A stretch of 64,000 bases of DNA from Linyphia triangularis (GCA_963978545.1 OZ021723.1:49678569-49742568); one strand, 5' to 3'. Numbered from the stretch's first letter, positions 51,248 to 63,610 are shown. Notes: generated by a model from the letters alone, not told the origin. Translations and numbers: made by a program.

Positions 51248-52399
51248 GTTTTTACCATAAAGAGTGGGCAGGATATACGTCTAAAGACAAGTTATGAAGG
51301 AAAAAGTAAGATAAGTATTACTAGTGAATATTCTTTGCTATTTCGCATTTCATATAGTATATTTTCTTTTTGGGAGATCAAATTTTGACAGCTTTATGGC
51401 ATCAAGAAGTACTGTTTCTCTTTAGAGAGTAGTGGTAATTTAAAATACCTATTACTACTAATTATACTAATTATAATTGATTACTAATATTCTTTTCAAT
51501 TGCAAAAGGAACAATTGTATTCTTTTCAGTTATACATTTCGTACAATAAAAATACATTTTAAGTGGAGGTTTAAAAATAAGTGTAGAGTGTTACAAAGAA
51601 GTGCAATTTTTCTTTGGAAAGTGGAGGTAATGGAAAATTGCTTCCTTGGAAAGATAACACAAGATACATCGAAGACAAATTCATAAAGGAAAAGTGAGTT
51701 TCAATTATAATTGTAAAATAATATCTTTTTCAATTTCAAGTTTCACGTATGAAATCTTTCTTTCAGGTGAAGGTTAAGAAGCGACTGCTGAATGCTTCAA
51801 AAAAGTGAAATTTCTCTTTGGAAAGTGAAGGCAATGAGAAATTCCACTTCTTCACCTCAAAGAAAATATAGAACAAACATCGAAAATCAAGTCATCTAAT
51901 AAAAAATTGGAATTAATTATATGATCCTTAGTATTCCCTCGATCGTGCATTTCACATAATAAATTTGTCTTACAGACGACGATCAAATAACGATTGACAG
52001 ATCTTCAGAAGAGGTACAATTTCTATTAATAAAGTGGAGGCAATGAGAAATTATACTTTCACTCATTAAAGAGGGAACAGATTATATATCAATAAAGAAC
52101 ATAAATAATCATGATCGTATTATAGTAAATACTTAAGAACTATAACCACGTACACATATAATGTGAAAATACATGCTTCGCAATTATGAGATGACAACCA
52201 TTATTTAAAAGTACATGTTATCATTATGAGATGACAACTATTGTTTAAAAATACGTGTTATCTTTACAGATACAGAAATATTGTTAAGTGCAATTTTACA
52301 TCAATAATTGGAATTCGACTAGAAACGCAAGTTACGGAAGAAAGGAACAGAAAACTAGATCTTCCATACATGCATATATGTATATATATCCTTCGTAGT

Positions 52400-52705
52400 A
52401 TGTGTAAAATAGTACCAAAATCCATTAAAAAAAAACTTTGGTCTGTTGATGAAATTAAATTTGGCAAAATTTTTCAATTTGTCATGAAAATGAATAATCA
52501 AAAGAGTTTATTTAAAAATACCTAGTGAAGAAGGTTTTTTTGGAGGGAGCGGAAGAGGAAAGGAGGAGGGGGGGGGGGATGTAAAGGAATTTTATAACTG
52601 AAAAATTAAATTTAGAATAACCTAAGCATGTGACACATACTTTTAGAGTATTTTTTTACGCTGAATAGAAAGGGAAAAAAAGTAAAACGATATAACTAAT
52701 AAAAA
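52400..52705 (+). repeat. Family R copy 1
   Basis: It shares with 53560-54520 the phrases GGTCTGTTGATGAA or GGTCCGTTCATGAA, TTTGTCATGAAAA, then AAAAGAGT, ATAACCTAAGCAT, GACACA and a closing AAAACGATATAACTA. It is uninterrupted at ACCTAAGC, the point where the MITE sits in copy 2. Family H copy 6 follows directly. Confidence 0.65.
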
Positions 52706-52849
52706 CTAGGGGTGTGGAACATCGCACAACTTTCAATTGCACTATAATACTGACGTGGATTCGTGTCATTTACCGTTTTTATATTTACATCATTCATTTA
52801 AAGGAAATGGTCAGTTTGGTGGTATTTTTTACGATAATTGTTATATGAG

Positions 52850-52886
<37 letters not shown>

Positions 52887-53484
52887 CCAAAATGGTGATT
52901 TTGACGATATACTTTTATATAATCCTTATATTATCCTTTGTTATAAGCGAAACTGTGGGGAGAAGAAAAAACGATCGTTGATGAGGTATGCTCAAGGAAA
53001 GATAACTCTTTGTTGAAGGTATTTATTTTTCAACTTTTTACGCCATAAAAGCATTTTTACGTGAATTTCGGAGGTGGGGATGTTTGGAATACCTTAAGAG
53101 GCATTAGCACAGCGATTTTTATCAAAATCGTTGTAGCCATTTTTTAGCAATCATTGAAACATATGATTTTTTCAATGGCAGCTACATTATGCGCTTGCGC
53201 GATTTTGACGAAAACCTGAATGGTAGGTCCCTGTGCCACCAGCAACCCGCATACCAAATTTGAACATAGTCTGTCAATTTGTTCGGGAGTTATGCTGACC
53301 ACCGACACACAGACGCACAAACACACATACAGAGAAAAAAAAATTCTAGATCACTTTTTCGAAATCAGGATGTTCCAAAATGTGGAGAAATGCAAAAAAA
53401 AAAAAAAAAAATTGAAAATTCTTTTTTGCTTGAATCCTATACTTTCATTACCCTATGTATAATACATATGGGTAATTGAAAGTA
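52706..53484 (+). mobile_element. Family H copy 6, most complete
   Basis: It begins CTAGGGGTGTGGAACATCGC (base before it is A) and ends with the palindrome TACTTTCATTACCCTATG, then ATACATATGGGTAATTGAAAGTA. A 28-base A run lies at 52855-52883. The CA-rich stretch at 53307-53330 is short. It is a useful reference copy for the family. Confidence 0.78.
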
Positions 53485-53559
53485 AAAAGTTACAGTCCTT
53501 TTTATAAAAGAAAACACATGTAAAAACAGAGGAAAGGTAAAATTCGGCATAAAGAAATA

Positions 53560-54540
53560 AAAAATTGGTCCGTTCATGAAACTTGGCAAAAACGTTTTAT
53601 TTGTCATGAAAACTAAGAAACAAAAGAGTCTATAAAAATATCTAGCAAAGATTGGTGTGTTTTGAAAGGGTGGGGCGTGTGTTTCTTTTTTTTTTTTTTT
53701 TTTTTTTAAATTGAAAATTAATTTTTGTATAACCTAGGCTAGAGGTCAGAAATATCGATCAAAATAAATATTGATACTATATTGTTGCATAGAAAAAATA
53801 TCGATAAAATACTGATATATCGATACATGATTTTTTTAATTTGATTTTCAATTTTGAAAGAAACGAGAAATTTTTCGGGGCAATTCCTACGTTTCATGAA
53901 TTTATGCCAAAATTGTTTTGATAAATAAATTATAAAAATTGTTTTAATGAATAAATGATATTATCAATCAGAATAAATAAAATACATTTGGATGTTATCA
54001 ATTACTTCAATAAATTCACATTTATTTTTAAAGAAAAAATTTTGAAAAGTAGTTTACTGCAAATTTTCTGATAGAGATGTTTTTAATATTTAAAATTTAA
54101 TTCAAAATTCTTAGCACACGTTAGCAACAGAAAGGCGCTATGTTAATCACTACTAATAAATGATCTTATCTTTCCATTACATTATGTTTTCTTTTTGGTT
54201 AGGGTGCCATTTTAACTGTCTCTCAGCCAAGTCCAAACTTTAGTTTTGAATTTTTAAAAAGGGAATAAAGAAAATCGAAAAAACACATGGAACTACGAAA
54301 CGATCATCAAAAAATTAAAATGTTTGAAAATATCGATATATCGGTGACTTGTATCGATATTTTTACTATTGATATTAAAAAAAAAATATCGATAAAAATA
54401 TCGTCGTATCGATATATTGCTGACCTCTAACCTAAGCATACGACACAAGAGTGTGGAGTATTTTTTGACACTGAATCGAATGGAAAAAAATCAAGACGAT
54501 ATAACTATCCTATAAAAAGTTATAGTCATTTATATCGACG
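53560..54540 (+). repeat. Family R copy 2, interrupted by a MITE
   Basis: It matches copy 1 on both sides of the MITE at 53740-54428: GGTCCGTTCATGAAACTTGG before, and CATACGACACAAGAG, GACACTGAATCGAATGG and ACGATATAACTA after. Confidence 0.65.
53740..54428. mobile_element. hAT-type MITE, 689 bp
   Basis: The termini TAGAGGTCAG and CTGACCTCTA are inverted repeats that continue inward as AT-rich ATATCGATA-type sequence. They are flanked by an 8-bp duplication with one mismatch, ACCTAGGC (53732-53739) and ACCTAAGC (54429-54436), as hAT insertions make. The sister sequence at 52619 has the single unoccupied ACCTAAGC. The subterminal parts contain many ATCGATA motifs. No transposase is present. Confidence 0.82.
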
Positions 54541-54769
54541 AAATTATTTATATAGACTATAGACCAATGTAATGGCGTATGATGGTAATTTATTTCATTA
54601 CTTATTCTTTATCTTTTATACGTTTTTACTTACTATTTCAATTATTCACTAGTACTTACTTATTTTATTACTAACTGGTACTTTTTCTATTAAATTTTGG
54701 TTGTTTATAAACATTTTCCACTCAGTTTTGGCTCCTTACATGTACTTTTATATTACAAACTATAAAATA

Positions 54770-55130
54770 GACAAATGGTCTCTAACTTTTTATAAGATGA
54801 TTTTATCGTTTTGATTTTTTCCCATTCAATTCAGTGTCAAAAAATACTCCACCCACATGTGGTCACATGCCTCGGTTATACCAATAATAATTTTCAGTTT
54901 ATATATATATATATACATAAAAAAAAAAAGGAAAAAAACTCACCCCACACCCTTAAAAAACACCCTTTTTTGCTAAACTTTTTTATAGACTCTTTTGTCT
55001 CTTTATTCTCATGAAAAATTAAATGTTTTTACCAAGTTTCATGAGCGGACCAATTTTTAATTTCTTTTATATCGTATTTTACCTTTCCTTGGCTTTTACA
55101 TGCATTTTCGTTTATAGAGAGAAATGAAAC
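54770..55130 (-). repeat. Family R copy 3, inverted
   Basis: Reverse complement of family R: it shows CCATTCAATTCAGTGTCAAAAAATACTCC, ACATGCCT, ATAGACTCTTTTGTC, TCATGAAAAATTAAATG and CCAAGTTTCATGAGCGGACCAAT in mirrored order to copies 1 and 2. Confidence 0.65.
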
Positions 55131-55145
55131 TTTTTTTTTCTTCCT

Positions 55146-55189
<44 letters not shown>

Positions 55190-55191
<2 letters not shown>

Positions 55192-55430
55192 ATTAGTTAT
55201 ATCGTGTTGCTTTTTTTTTATTCGATTCAGTCTAAAAAAAAATTGCTCTAAAAACATGTGTCACATGCCTTAATTACTCCACCCCCTAAAAAACACTCTT
55301 CATCGTTAGATATTTTTATAGACTCTTATGATTTTTTCTTTTCATGACAAATGGAACATTTTTGCCAAGTTTCATCGACGCACCAATTTTTTTTGTTTTT
55401 AATGTCCTATTTTACCTGTACTAGTCGTAT
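55190..55430 (-). repeat. Family R copy 4, inverted
   Basis: It repeats copy 3 in the same direction: ATTCGATTCAGTCTAAAAA, ATGTGTCACATGCC, ATAGACTCTTATG, TCATGACAAATGG and CCAAGTTTCATCGACGCACC. A 41-base poly-T run (55149-55190) separates copies 3 and 4. Confidence 0.65.
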
Positions 55431-56455
55431 TTTAACAATTTGTGTGTTTGCCACATTACAAATGAGTAGCTGATACACTAATAAAACTAAATGCATTTCT
55501 TTTATTCGAGATATTTTCATTACTTAGGTGTCCAATTAAAAAAAAATACAAAAAGGAATCAAATAGAAGGGAAATTTGTAATTATTATACGTTTTGTCGA
55601 AAATTGCTTTCGAATTTTTGACAAAAAGTTCATATTACCATAATTTATTTTTGCTGTAATTTTCTACAGATTGTGTCTGATATTAGGGAAATCATAGAAT
55701 CATGCGAAAACTTCTAGAGTAAATATTTGAAAGAAAAACTACAGTTAAAGGAATTTTTAGACATTTTTTTTTATTTATAATTCCTTAATCAATCGTTAAA
55801 ACAACTAATTTTTAACTAACGGAACTGATTCAGAAATTACAAAAAAATTCCTAACTCTTTTTGAGATATCAATATTATAATTTGCAACTGAAGCAGTAAT
55901 TTTTTTTTAGCCTATTCGATTAGCAACTCTATTTGATTATGCTAAAGTTTATTTTGATCTAAAGAAGTGTGTTCGAAATTCATTTAGCCTGCAATATTTA
56001 GAATTTCATTTGAAAGGGCATGTTTTATACATGTTATTGATTTCCAAACAAATATATGTCTAATTAATCTTTGAGAGTTATAAATGAAGAAATCATGCTA
56101 TGAAGATGAGTTCCGCAACCAGAATTTACGCTACAAATTGCCAATCATTTCTCAAGTAAGCAGTTAACTTGATTATGGGTTAACAGCGTTGATTCAAACT
56201 TGTTTATAAGAAAGGTACTTAGGGTGGGCTGCGTTTAACTGGTCTTTTCGAATCGCTTGTTAGGTTGTCTACTCTGAGTGCACCGTGTTTCCTCCTTTTA
56301 GGGACGTTAATGTGTGGTAACTAACTATAAAACGCATTGTGGAACTTATCTTTCCTCTTTTGAATTATGTCGATGGACCTGTAAATTTTCATCTGCAAAA
56401 TTCCTATGCGATTATGAAAATTGTCAAAGCTTTTACGTATACTCTCAATCTACAA

Positions 56456-56637
56456 AACAACACAACACAACACAAAACAATACAATACAATACAATACAA
56501 TACAATACAGTGCAATGCTATGCAATGCCATGCAATGCCATGCAATGCAATACAATACAATACAATACAATACAATACATTGCAATGCGATGCAATACAA
56601 TATAATACAATACAATACAATACAATACAATACAATA
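56456..56637. repeat. (ACAAT)n pentanucleotide array with GCAAT block
   Basis: About 36 units. Outer blocks are ACAAT; an inner block at 56506-56550 consists of GCAAT, GCTAT and GCCAT variants, and a smaller GCAAT/GCGAT block lies at 56580-56595. The frames of Ile-Gln-Tyr-Asn repeats are artefacts. Confidence 0.93.
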
Positions 56638-56739
56638 AAACTTTATCCTAAAGTGTTTTTTAAAGAAAACATAATAAAAACTAACAAGTTTTTTGTAAAG
56701 ACTTGCAGTATAAAAAACTCATCTCAAGCACTGTAATCG

Positions 56740-57107
56740 ATGTCTAAAAGTAAAACCCCATCGATCTTCGTGAAGACTTCTGACAGGGTGATCACGTGAC
56801 CACAAACCACCTTCTCCCCATCATCCGGCCGCCATGAATTAATATTCGAAGGCGGCTCTTTCAAAAAGTGTCAAAACTATTCTTCGTCTTGATAAAAAAT
56901 TCATTCCGTGTAAGAAGCGTTTCCAATAACCCGCCAAACTAAAATATAGGGTGGATTATGGTGTATAATTGCGAAAGCACGCCTCTTTAACAGGTGCCCT
57001 GCTTCTCACATAATCGTAAAGAAGAAAAAAAAAAAAAAAGAAAAAAAAAAAAGAACAGAATTCTTTTGTGAAAGAGAAATCGACGTCAAAAGTTGAAGTT
57101 GAAAAGG
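56740..57107 (+). promoter_or_regulatory. Candidate promoter and noncoding first exon
   Basis: This stretch is visibly richer in G and C than its surroundings and is not matched by any repeat here. It contains a palindromic E-box (TCACGTGA near 56791), a YY1-like GCCGCCATG near 56829 and several CG dinucleotides. It ends at a strong 5' splice site, GAAAAG then GTAAGT at 57107. The GCCGCCATG start is followed at once by a stop, so it is not coding. I infer a possible 5' UTR exon of a plus-strand gene whose coding part lies beyond the window or was missed. It could also be a chance composition island. Confidence 0.3.
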
Positions 57108-58144
57108 TAAGTTTGAAGAGCACCTGCTATATTTTTAAGCTGAAATAAATGTTTGAGAAATTTTTCAGGGTCGCATACTCGCGCCTCTTCATTGTATTTT
57201 TGGCTATTGTAAACTTCTTTTGAAAGAGTAACGTCGTATGTGCCATTTAATATTGATATAAATTAAGCCTTTTATTTGCAGCAATGTGAAATTATTTCTA
57301 TTTAAATGATAATTTTGTACATAAAATGTTATTTGTACATCCATTTAATTTTTCAAGATATAGAATGAAGATTATTTATGAACAAAGTGTTTTTCTCTTT
57401 ATCTGCATAATAATGGCACACATGAACTGACTATTGCGAAAAGCACTTAACTCTGAAAAGCTAGTAGCATGCAAAAGTGAATACTTTGATTACCACTATA
57501 GAACAGGGCACTATCTCTTACCCACTAAAGAACAAAACAGGATTATTTAAACTAAGTACTTTTCTTCAGCATTATAACAAGTTGTATTTAAGAAAAATAC
57601 AAATGATTTTGAAGTAGAACATTCATCTTGCAATTTTTCGAGTTGAACCCTTTTAGTAGTAGTTGATTCAAATATCCCTAAGGAAGTTGATTAAAAAAAA
57701 GTTGTGTTAGGTAAAAATAAGTTGTGTTAGTTTATGTTTGTATTTGGAGTACATTAATATCCTGCTTTCCATATTGATAAGATAATGATAGTCAGGAGTA
57801 TTGTTCCCTGTGTCAAAGATGGATAAATTGAGTTTGTAGGGTTTTTTTTAGTTGTTATATTTAGAGTAGAGAGCAAATCAAGCTATTAGGATATTGATTC
57901 AGCACACTTTAGCGGAAATGCAAAATAACGTGCAATTTTTGTCAAGTATTTGACACTATATTGCTCCTCTTTAATATCTATTATTTCTGCCACATAAAAA
58001 TGTTCATTTTTTTCCCCTTGTTATTTTTTTAAAACAAAAGACCCTACTTCAATTGTATCACTTATATACTGTAGAATTTGCATCATCAGCGGAATCAGAA
58101 GAACATACTGTGTGTGATAATTCTTCGGATGAAGTTGTCTCAAT

Positions 58145-58504
58145 TTGAAACACAGATTTTTTTGTGATTTTTCTTTTTCCTTTTGCCATTATAATCGCAT
58201 GTTTTCTTCAATTTCTTTCTTTTCTGGAGTGTCTGTCAAGAATCTACATCTCCCTGGTTTTCAGCCGTCTTTTTTGGATGCACGAGGTTTCGCGTTTGGA
58301 AAAGGCCGTACCTCCTCAGGAATGGGACATGAAATGGAGTTAGATGTCGGAAGCTCACACAATTCAGCAGCATATAAAACGGATTTTGATGTCAAAGGAT
58401 CTGAAAATGCGGCAGAAAAAGTGAATTTAATACAGAAGCATCCAGTTCCATCAATGTTGACTCCCTTTCTTCCTCGGGAAAATCATTATTTTAACAATTT
58501 ATGA
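58145..58504 (+). CDS. Uncharacterised open frame, 119 codons
   Basis: The translation starts with an aromatic, hydrophobic segment (MKHRFFCDFSFSFCHYNRM) and continues into a mixed part with LHLPGFQPSFLDARGFAFGKG, GMGHEMELDVG and PVPSMLTPFLP. Its composition after residue 35 is more protein-like than other frames in this AT-rich DNA, but I know no domain for it. It could be a decayed transposon gene or chance. The sequence just before the balanced part (TTTCTTTCTTTTCTGGAG) is pyrimidine-rich and could be an acceptor. Confidence 0.2.
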   Translation: MKHRFFCDFSFSFCHYNRMFSSISFFSGVSVKNLHLPGFQPSFLDARGFAFGKGRTSSGMGHEMELDVGSSHNSAAYKTDFDVKGSENAAEKVNLIQKHPVPSMLTPFLPRENHYFNNL

Positions 58505-58963
58505 ATAGATCTGGTTTGTCAGTCACATTCGAAATAATGAATAAGTTTGGATTCACTGGCCATACACCAGGTACATGAAAATCTGCTAGAATTTTTACAG
58601 AAGTAAAGACAAAAGGATAGGATTTGTCAACATTCTAACGTCGTATCGTATATGGTGATTGGTTTTCCTGGGTTCGTCAGCATACAATTACTGCACTCCA
58701 TATTTTAGTATTTTTTAATAAATTCTCATTATTATATAAACAAATTAATAATCCTGAATAATTATAATAATAATAACAAACATAACTTTTATAAGTCAAG
58801 AACATTGAAAATTCTAGAGCAATATATACAGCCCTCTCATTTAAATAATAGCTGATAAATTTTTTTTGACTGAATCAAAATGGTTCAGATAATTAAGACC
58901 ATGTTCTTTCATTTATTATTAAACTTTTTCAATAAAATAAAAACATAAAAGATATGACTGCAG

Positions 58964-58993
58964 TTGTACCTAGGGCCATAGACCTAGGTACAA
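58964..58993. repeat. Perfect 11-bp inverted repeat, TTGTACCTAGG
   Basis: TTGTACCTAGG, 8-nt spacer, CCTAGGTACAA. A further partial motif (CTCTAGGTACAC) follows at 59009-59020, and CCCTAGGCACAC occurs at 59349-59360. This may mark transposon ends. Confidence 0.75.
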
Positions 58994-59689
58994 GGCAACT
59001 ATGTTGCTCTAGGTACACGAATTGGTAATTTCATTTAAAATGTCTTCTACTAAAAATGCACATGGAGAAAGGACTTATTTAAACATCTCATTTAGTACTT
59101 AACGCTACAAACAAAATTATATACTAGAATTCAAAGAAAAGTATTTGACTTGATTTTGTAAAACAATAAAAGACATGAGCTGCAAAATGCTACTTTAGAC
59201 CATATAAAAACGTTTTCCACTTATAACTTACCACAGCTTTCTCCTCTAAGAGTTCAAAATGGCTGCCAAAAGAGCAATTGGGTGTTACCACTTACCCAAG
59301 TGAGTAAAAAAAACTTAGAACTAAATATTATTCAATAAAAGTGGGATGGCCCTAGGCACACAAGTCTCCCCTGTCATACGAGGACCTTTGCACTTTTAAA
59401 TTAATTATTAATAATTAATTAATAAAACAAGTTTAACACTTTTTTTTTAAATAGAAACATGTATTTTTTTTTTTACTTTCATTAGATTTATCATGGTCGA
59501 AAACCCCTCCAGAATTTTTTTCATTCTATTTTGACTTTTGGTTCTCAATATTTTAGCAAAAATGTAAGAAAATTCACTTTAAGGGACCGAGTAACAGATT
59601 ACGTCTTGAAGCACGCAAACGTTCAATTCTTCCCCGCTATAAAGAAATTTGTACTGAAGATGGGCCAAAATATTTTCGCTGATAAATGG

Positions 59690-59938
59690 TGTGCTTCTCA
59701 ACATAATGAACAGAAACGTGGTATTTAGGGTAACGAAGTATTCTAAATCGAATGAAAACACTAAAAATATTGGTTCTTATTGAAATTTTCAAAGATAGAG
59801 TAAAACTTACTTAGTAAATAGCTTTCTAAAGAAAAAAAATTGCACTTGGCATACAGAAAATTGTAAAACCAAACATTTTGGTGCAAATCGCAAGATTCTA
59901 CGATAATTAGAACCGAAGATATAGCCATCGTTCATTCG

Positions 59939-59969
<31 letters not shown>

Positions 59970-59985
59970 GTACAGTATATATCTT
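59690..59985 (-). repeat. Family B copy, left part, inverted
   Basis: The reverse complement matches 11668-11880 closely at first (AACGATGGCTATATCTTCGG, then ATTATCGTAGAATCTT, TTTGCACCAAAATGTTT) and then with more changes (GAAAATTTCAATAAGAACC). A long T run takes the place of the A run next to the CAGTACCC end. Confidence 0.65.
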
Positions 59986-59990
59986 TTTAT

Positions 59991-60804
59991 ACAAGTAAGC
60001 TGAGCAGGGACATGCTCACACAATGCCTTTCGGCGCATGTCGACACAATACCATTTCTGTGCATGCCAAAATATTAATAAGGAGCGGACACTAAACCACA
60101 CTTCTGACTAATTGAAAACAATACCCTTGGGCATTGCCCAGTGTTTTAAATGCGGGCAAACTAAAGTTGGCCTCGTGTGAAAACGTGCTTCTATCTTTAA
60201 TGATCAGCCTTTCTGAATCCATAAAGAATTTCGATCAAATTCCTTTTATGGGAATCCTCAATAGCCTATATCTGTTTTCTGTGTAAGTCGATTTGGGAAA
60301 AATCCATGTACTCCCACATGTAATCTCTATTTACGCGGTTCCTATACGGTCTGCCTATATTGCTAACCCACCACTAACCTAATGGGATCAAATGAGCATT
60401 CTATCTTTGTTATATGAATTTTTTAGAATTTTTTGCCTTCACTACTTTACTCATGTAGACCTGTATGAATTTCACTTTAAATAAGAATAAAATGTATACA
60501 TAATTTCTTTTTGATTTTTGTTACTTTATACCATTTTAAACCGACTAATATATAATTAAAAAAAAACAAAAAAACTTGTATTTCGTTAGCACCTAATATG
60601 CTACTGCTAAATTCGAACACAAGGTTTTCATATAGGTTGGTGACGAACAGATGGGCAAAAAACACAGCCCATATATCTCATATGAATGCCATGTTGTCCT
60701 AAATGAATCCACATGTGATGTGGTAACTAATAATTTGTAAATTTGGAACATTTTATAAATGAAAATGTTACTAAGTGGGAAAGATGTGATCAAATATAAA
60801 AAGA
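59991..60804. other. No recognised feature
   Basis: AT-rich with frames of no known family. No splice-bounded exon was recognised. Confidence 0.3.
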
Positions 60805-61995
60805 TTACTCGAAGAGAGGTTGATCGGACGTTTCGACCCTTTAAAATGAGTTAATTGAGATCGGAATAGCTTTATCTATGCTTAACCCTTGGAAACAAAT
60901 TTCAGAATTGGGATCGTATTGAAAGTGGGTTATTAGGATAATCCTCATTTGGGGGGGACCTTTCGACTCCTTAAACTTATTTAATCAAGATCGGAATTGT
61001 TTACTTTATTTATGCTTGCCTTTGTATCAAATTTCAGAGTTGTGATTATATTGAAAGTGGGACTCGTTTGGATTGTTTCGACCCCTTTCAAACCTTTAAC
61101 CCTTTGCACTCCAGTGGCACCTCGCAGGCGCCACACGATTGGATGCCAAACCACGAGAGGACCATTAGGTGTGATGCGGAAATTCGATGCAAGGCCAATG
61201 ACTGTGTTTAGTTTCTATGAAGCAAATCCATAAACACCAGCTGAACCTAAAATGTCTCGAGTTGCTGATTCCTCCGCGCGAAAAAGGCCTGGTGTGCAAA
61301 GGGTTAATATTAGTTACCCGAGATCGCAATAGCTTACTTTTTCTATTCCTGTCCTTGTTGACTTTTGTACCAAACATCAGTGTTGTGGTTACATTGCAAG
61401 TGGGACATTTGAATATTCCACGTTTGGAACGTTTGATCCTTTTTCGACCCCTTGAAACTGGTTAATCGATATCGGAATCGCTTACATTTTTATGTCTGCC
61501 TTCTTAACATTTGTAGCAATTTTCAGAGTTGTGACTGCATTGGATGTAGAACATTGGAATATTCCTTTTTGGAACGTTTTGGTCCCTTTCCCACCCTTTA
61601 AAATTAGTTAATTGATATTGAAGTTGCTTACTTTTTCTATGCTTGCTCTTGTTGACATTTGGACCGAATATTAGAGCTCTGAATAAATTGTAAGTGGGCC
61701 ATTTGAAGATTCCTTGTTTGGAACGTTTGACTCCATTTTGATTTCTTCAAGTTGGTTAATAGATATCAGAATAGCATATTTTCTATTTTTGTTCTTGTTG
61801 ACTTTTGCATCAAATATCAAGGTTGTTACTACATTGTAAGTGGTACATTTCAATATCCTTCGTTTGGAACGTTTTACCCCTTTTCGACAACTTTAAGTTA
61901 GTTAATTGAGATAGGAAGAGTTTACTTTTTTTTGTGTTTGTCCTTATTGACATTTGTACCAATTTTTAGAGTTGTGACCATACAGGACGAGGGAT
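60805..61995 (+). repeat. Tandem repeat, unit about 147 bp, array 2
   Basis: Same unit and orientation as array 1, about eight diverged units. The CTTGTTGAC-TTTG phrase recurs near 61352, 61650, 61795 and 61943, giving steps of 145-149 bp or twice that. A GC-richer insert without the unit motifs (about 61100-61310) contains CACTCCAGTGGCACCTCGC and has its own weak inverted ends (AACCCTTTGCAC and GTGCAAAGGGTT), so it is probably a MITE inside the array. Confidence 0.8.
61098..61306. mobile_element. Small MITE inside array 2
   Basis: The left end TTAACCCTTTGCACTCC and the right end GGTGTGCAAAGGGTTAA are inverted repeats (11 matching bases or more, AACCCTTTGCAC). Both edges carry TTAA, which fits a piggyBac-type or similar TTAA target. 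The 209-bp interior is markedly more GC-rich than the array units on both sides and contains no transposase. Confidence 0.65.
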
Positions 61996-63240
61996 AATTA
62001 GTGATGAGTGAGATATTTGCCGTTTATATATATAGATAGGAAATTGGACACTGGCACTATTGCTGGCCGATGAAAAGATTGAACTGAAGTTTGTGTAATA
62101 GCACTTATTTGGTTGAGAACAAATTGATACACTATATATGTCTACAGCATTTAAAGTTTAGTTTAAGAAATTTCAAATAAGCTTAAGGTAATAGGTTTAT
62201 TTATTTCTGTACATATTAGTTGGTTGAATTTTAACATGTTAAGTTGTCATGATAAGATCTTTCATATTTCACGCAAACAGACGATGGTACAGAACCTTTA
62301 AATAAGCTTCATACTGCATTTCAGTGTTAAACCAAAATTAAATGGAATAGTAATTATTAAACGTTTTGGTTACATTATCACTGATAATTAAACATTTTAA
62401 ATTATTGATTGCTTCTAATTAGTAGGTAAAAGGAATAGTTATATATGTAAGAGTCGATTATTTTATATGTAGTAGATAATCCATAGATTATCATGTCATT
62501 AAAGCACAAATACAATTTTGAAATTAAGGTTGGTCGGTAAGGTTTTATTTACGCAAGGGCAATACCTGAACCATACTGCGCCAAACACTAGTCTTGAAAT
62601 TAAGGAGTTGGTGATATTTTCCAATTGTTTAAAATATCTTAGAAATACCATAACTTAAGTAAAAAATTATCTACAGTGCAGGTATTTGTTGAGTATTATA
62701 TCTTAAATTACAATTTGAATAAATACGTACACGTTAACAGTTGTATGTATTGTATGTATTATATAATTTTCTAACATCTACTATTGTTCTTTCCTCAAGT
62801 AAAATAATATTTTATGTTTATTGAATTAAACATATTAAAAAACAAAAATAAAATCTATAAAAGGTTTACTTATTTATTTTTAAGAGTGAATTTATTAATT
62901 TCTTTTAAAAACAAAAAAACTTTTGAATAATATCTAAAGCAAAGAAATTCCTACATTTTTCAAATATTTTCAAATGTATCGAAATTTTAAAGTATGCTTA
63001 TTTATCTGAGTCAAACTTTTATAAATAGTAACCCTTGGTTAGGCGTGTGACCTTTTATCTCGAGGTTAGTCGCATGGGGGCAACTGTCCCCCAAATTCAA
63101 ATTTTCATGCATACAATTAAATTATTGATTAAATATCAAAGTAAGCGGATATTTTAATTAAAGACCCATCCATCAATGCATACCGCCGGGCACAATATGT
63201 TGGCAGCTGAATTCGTGTGCTCCGTGTTTCATAGGTAAAT

Positions 63241-63282
<42 letters not shown>

Positions 63283-63590
63283 AGTATTAAAATCATTTAT
63301 ATAACAACAACTGCCAAGTAATGAAGATTATTATATAAATATATAAATGGTTTTAAAAAAAAATACAACAATTTCTGGAAAAACAACAACATGCATATAA
63401 CGTACAACTAGTTTACTGGCAAGGTGATAAAATCGCCGCTTTATGCATGTGAGAACAAATCCACCCCACCGAAGGTAAACCAAACGTTTGAATAAAAAAA
63501 CATTTTCTTGAAGTCTTTCTTTTTAAATACTTTACACTAAATTCAATTTTGTGTTTTTATGTGTGTAGCTTGCAAATCTGCTGAAGGAAC
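61996..63590. other. AT-rich sequence, no recognised gene
   Basis: A 36-base poly-A run lies at 63245-63281. No exon was recognised. Confidence 0.35.
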
Positions 63591-63610
63591 CCACTTAAGA
63601 ATAAACAAGT

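Noticed and set aside
56829..56845. GCCGCCATG as a Kozak start
   Set aside because: The ATG is followed by AAT and a TAA stop.
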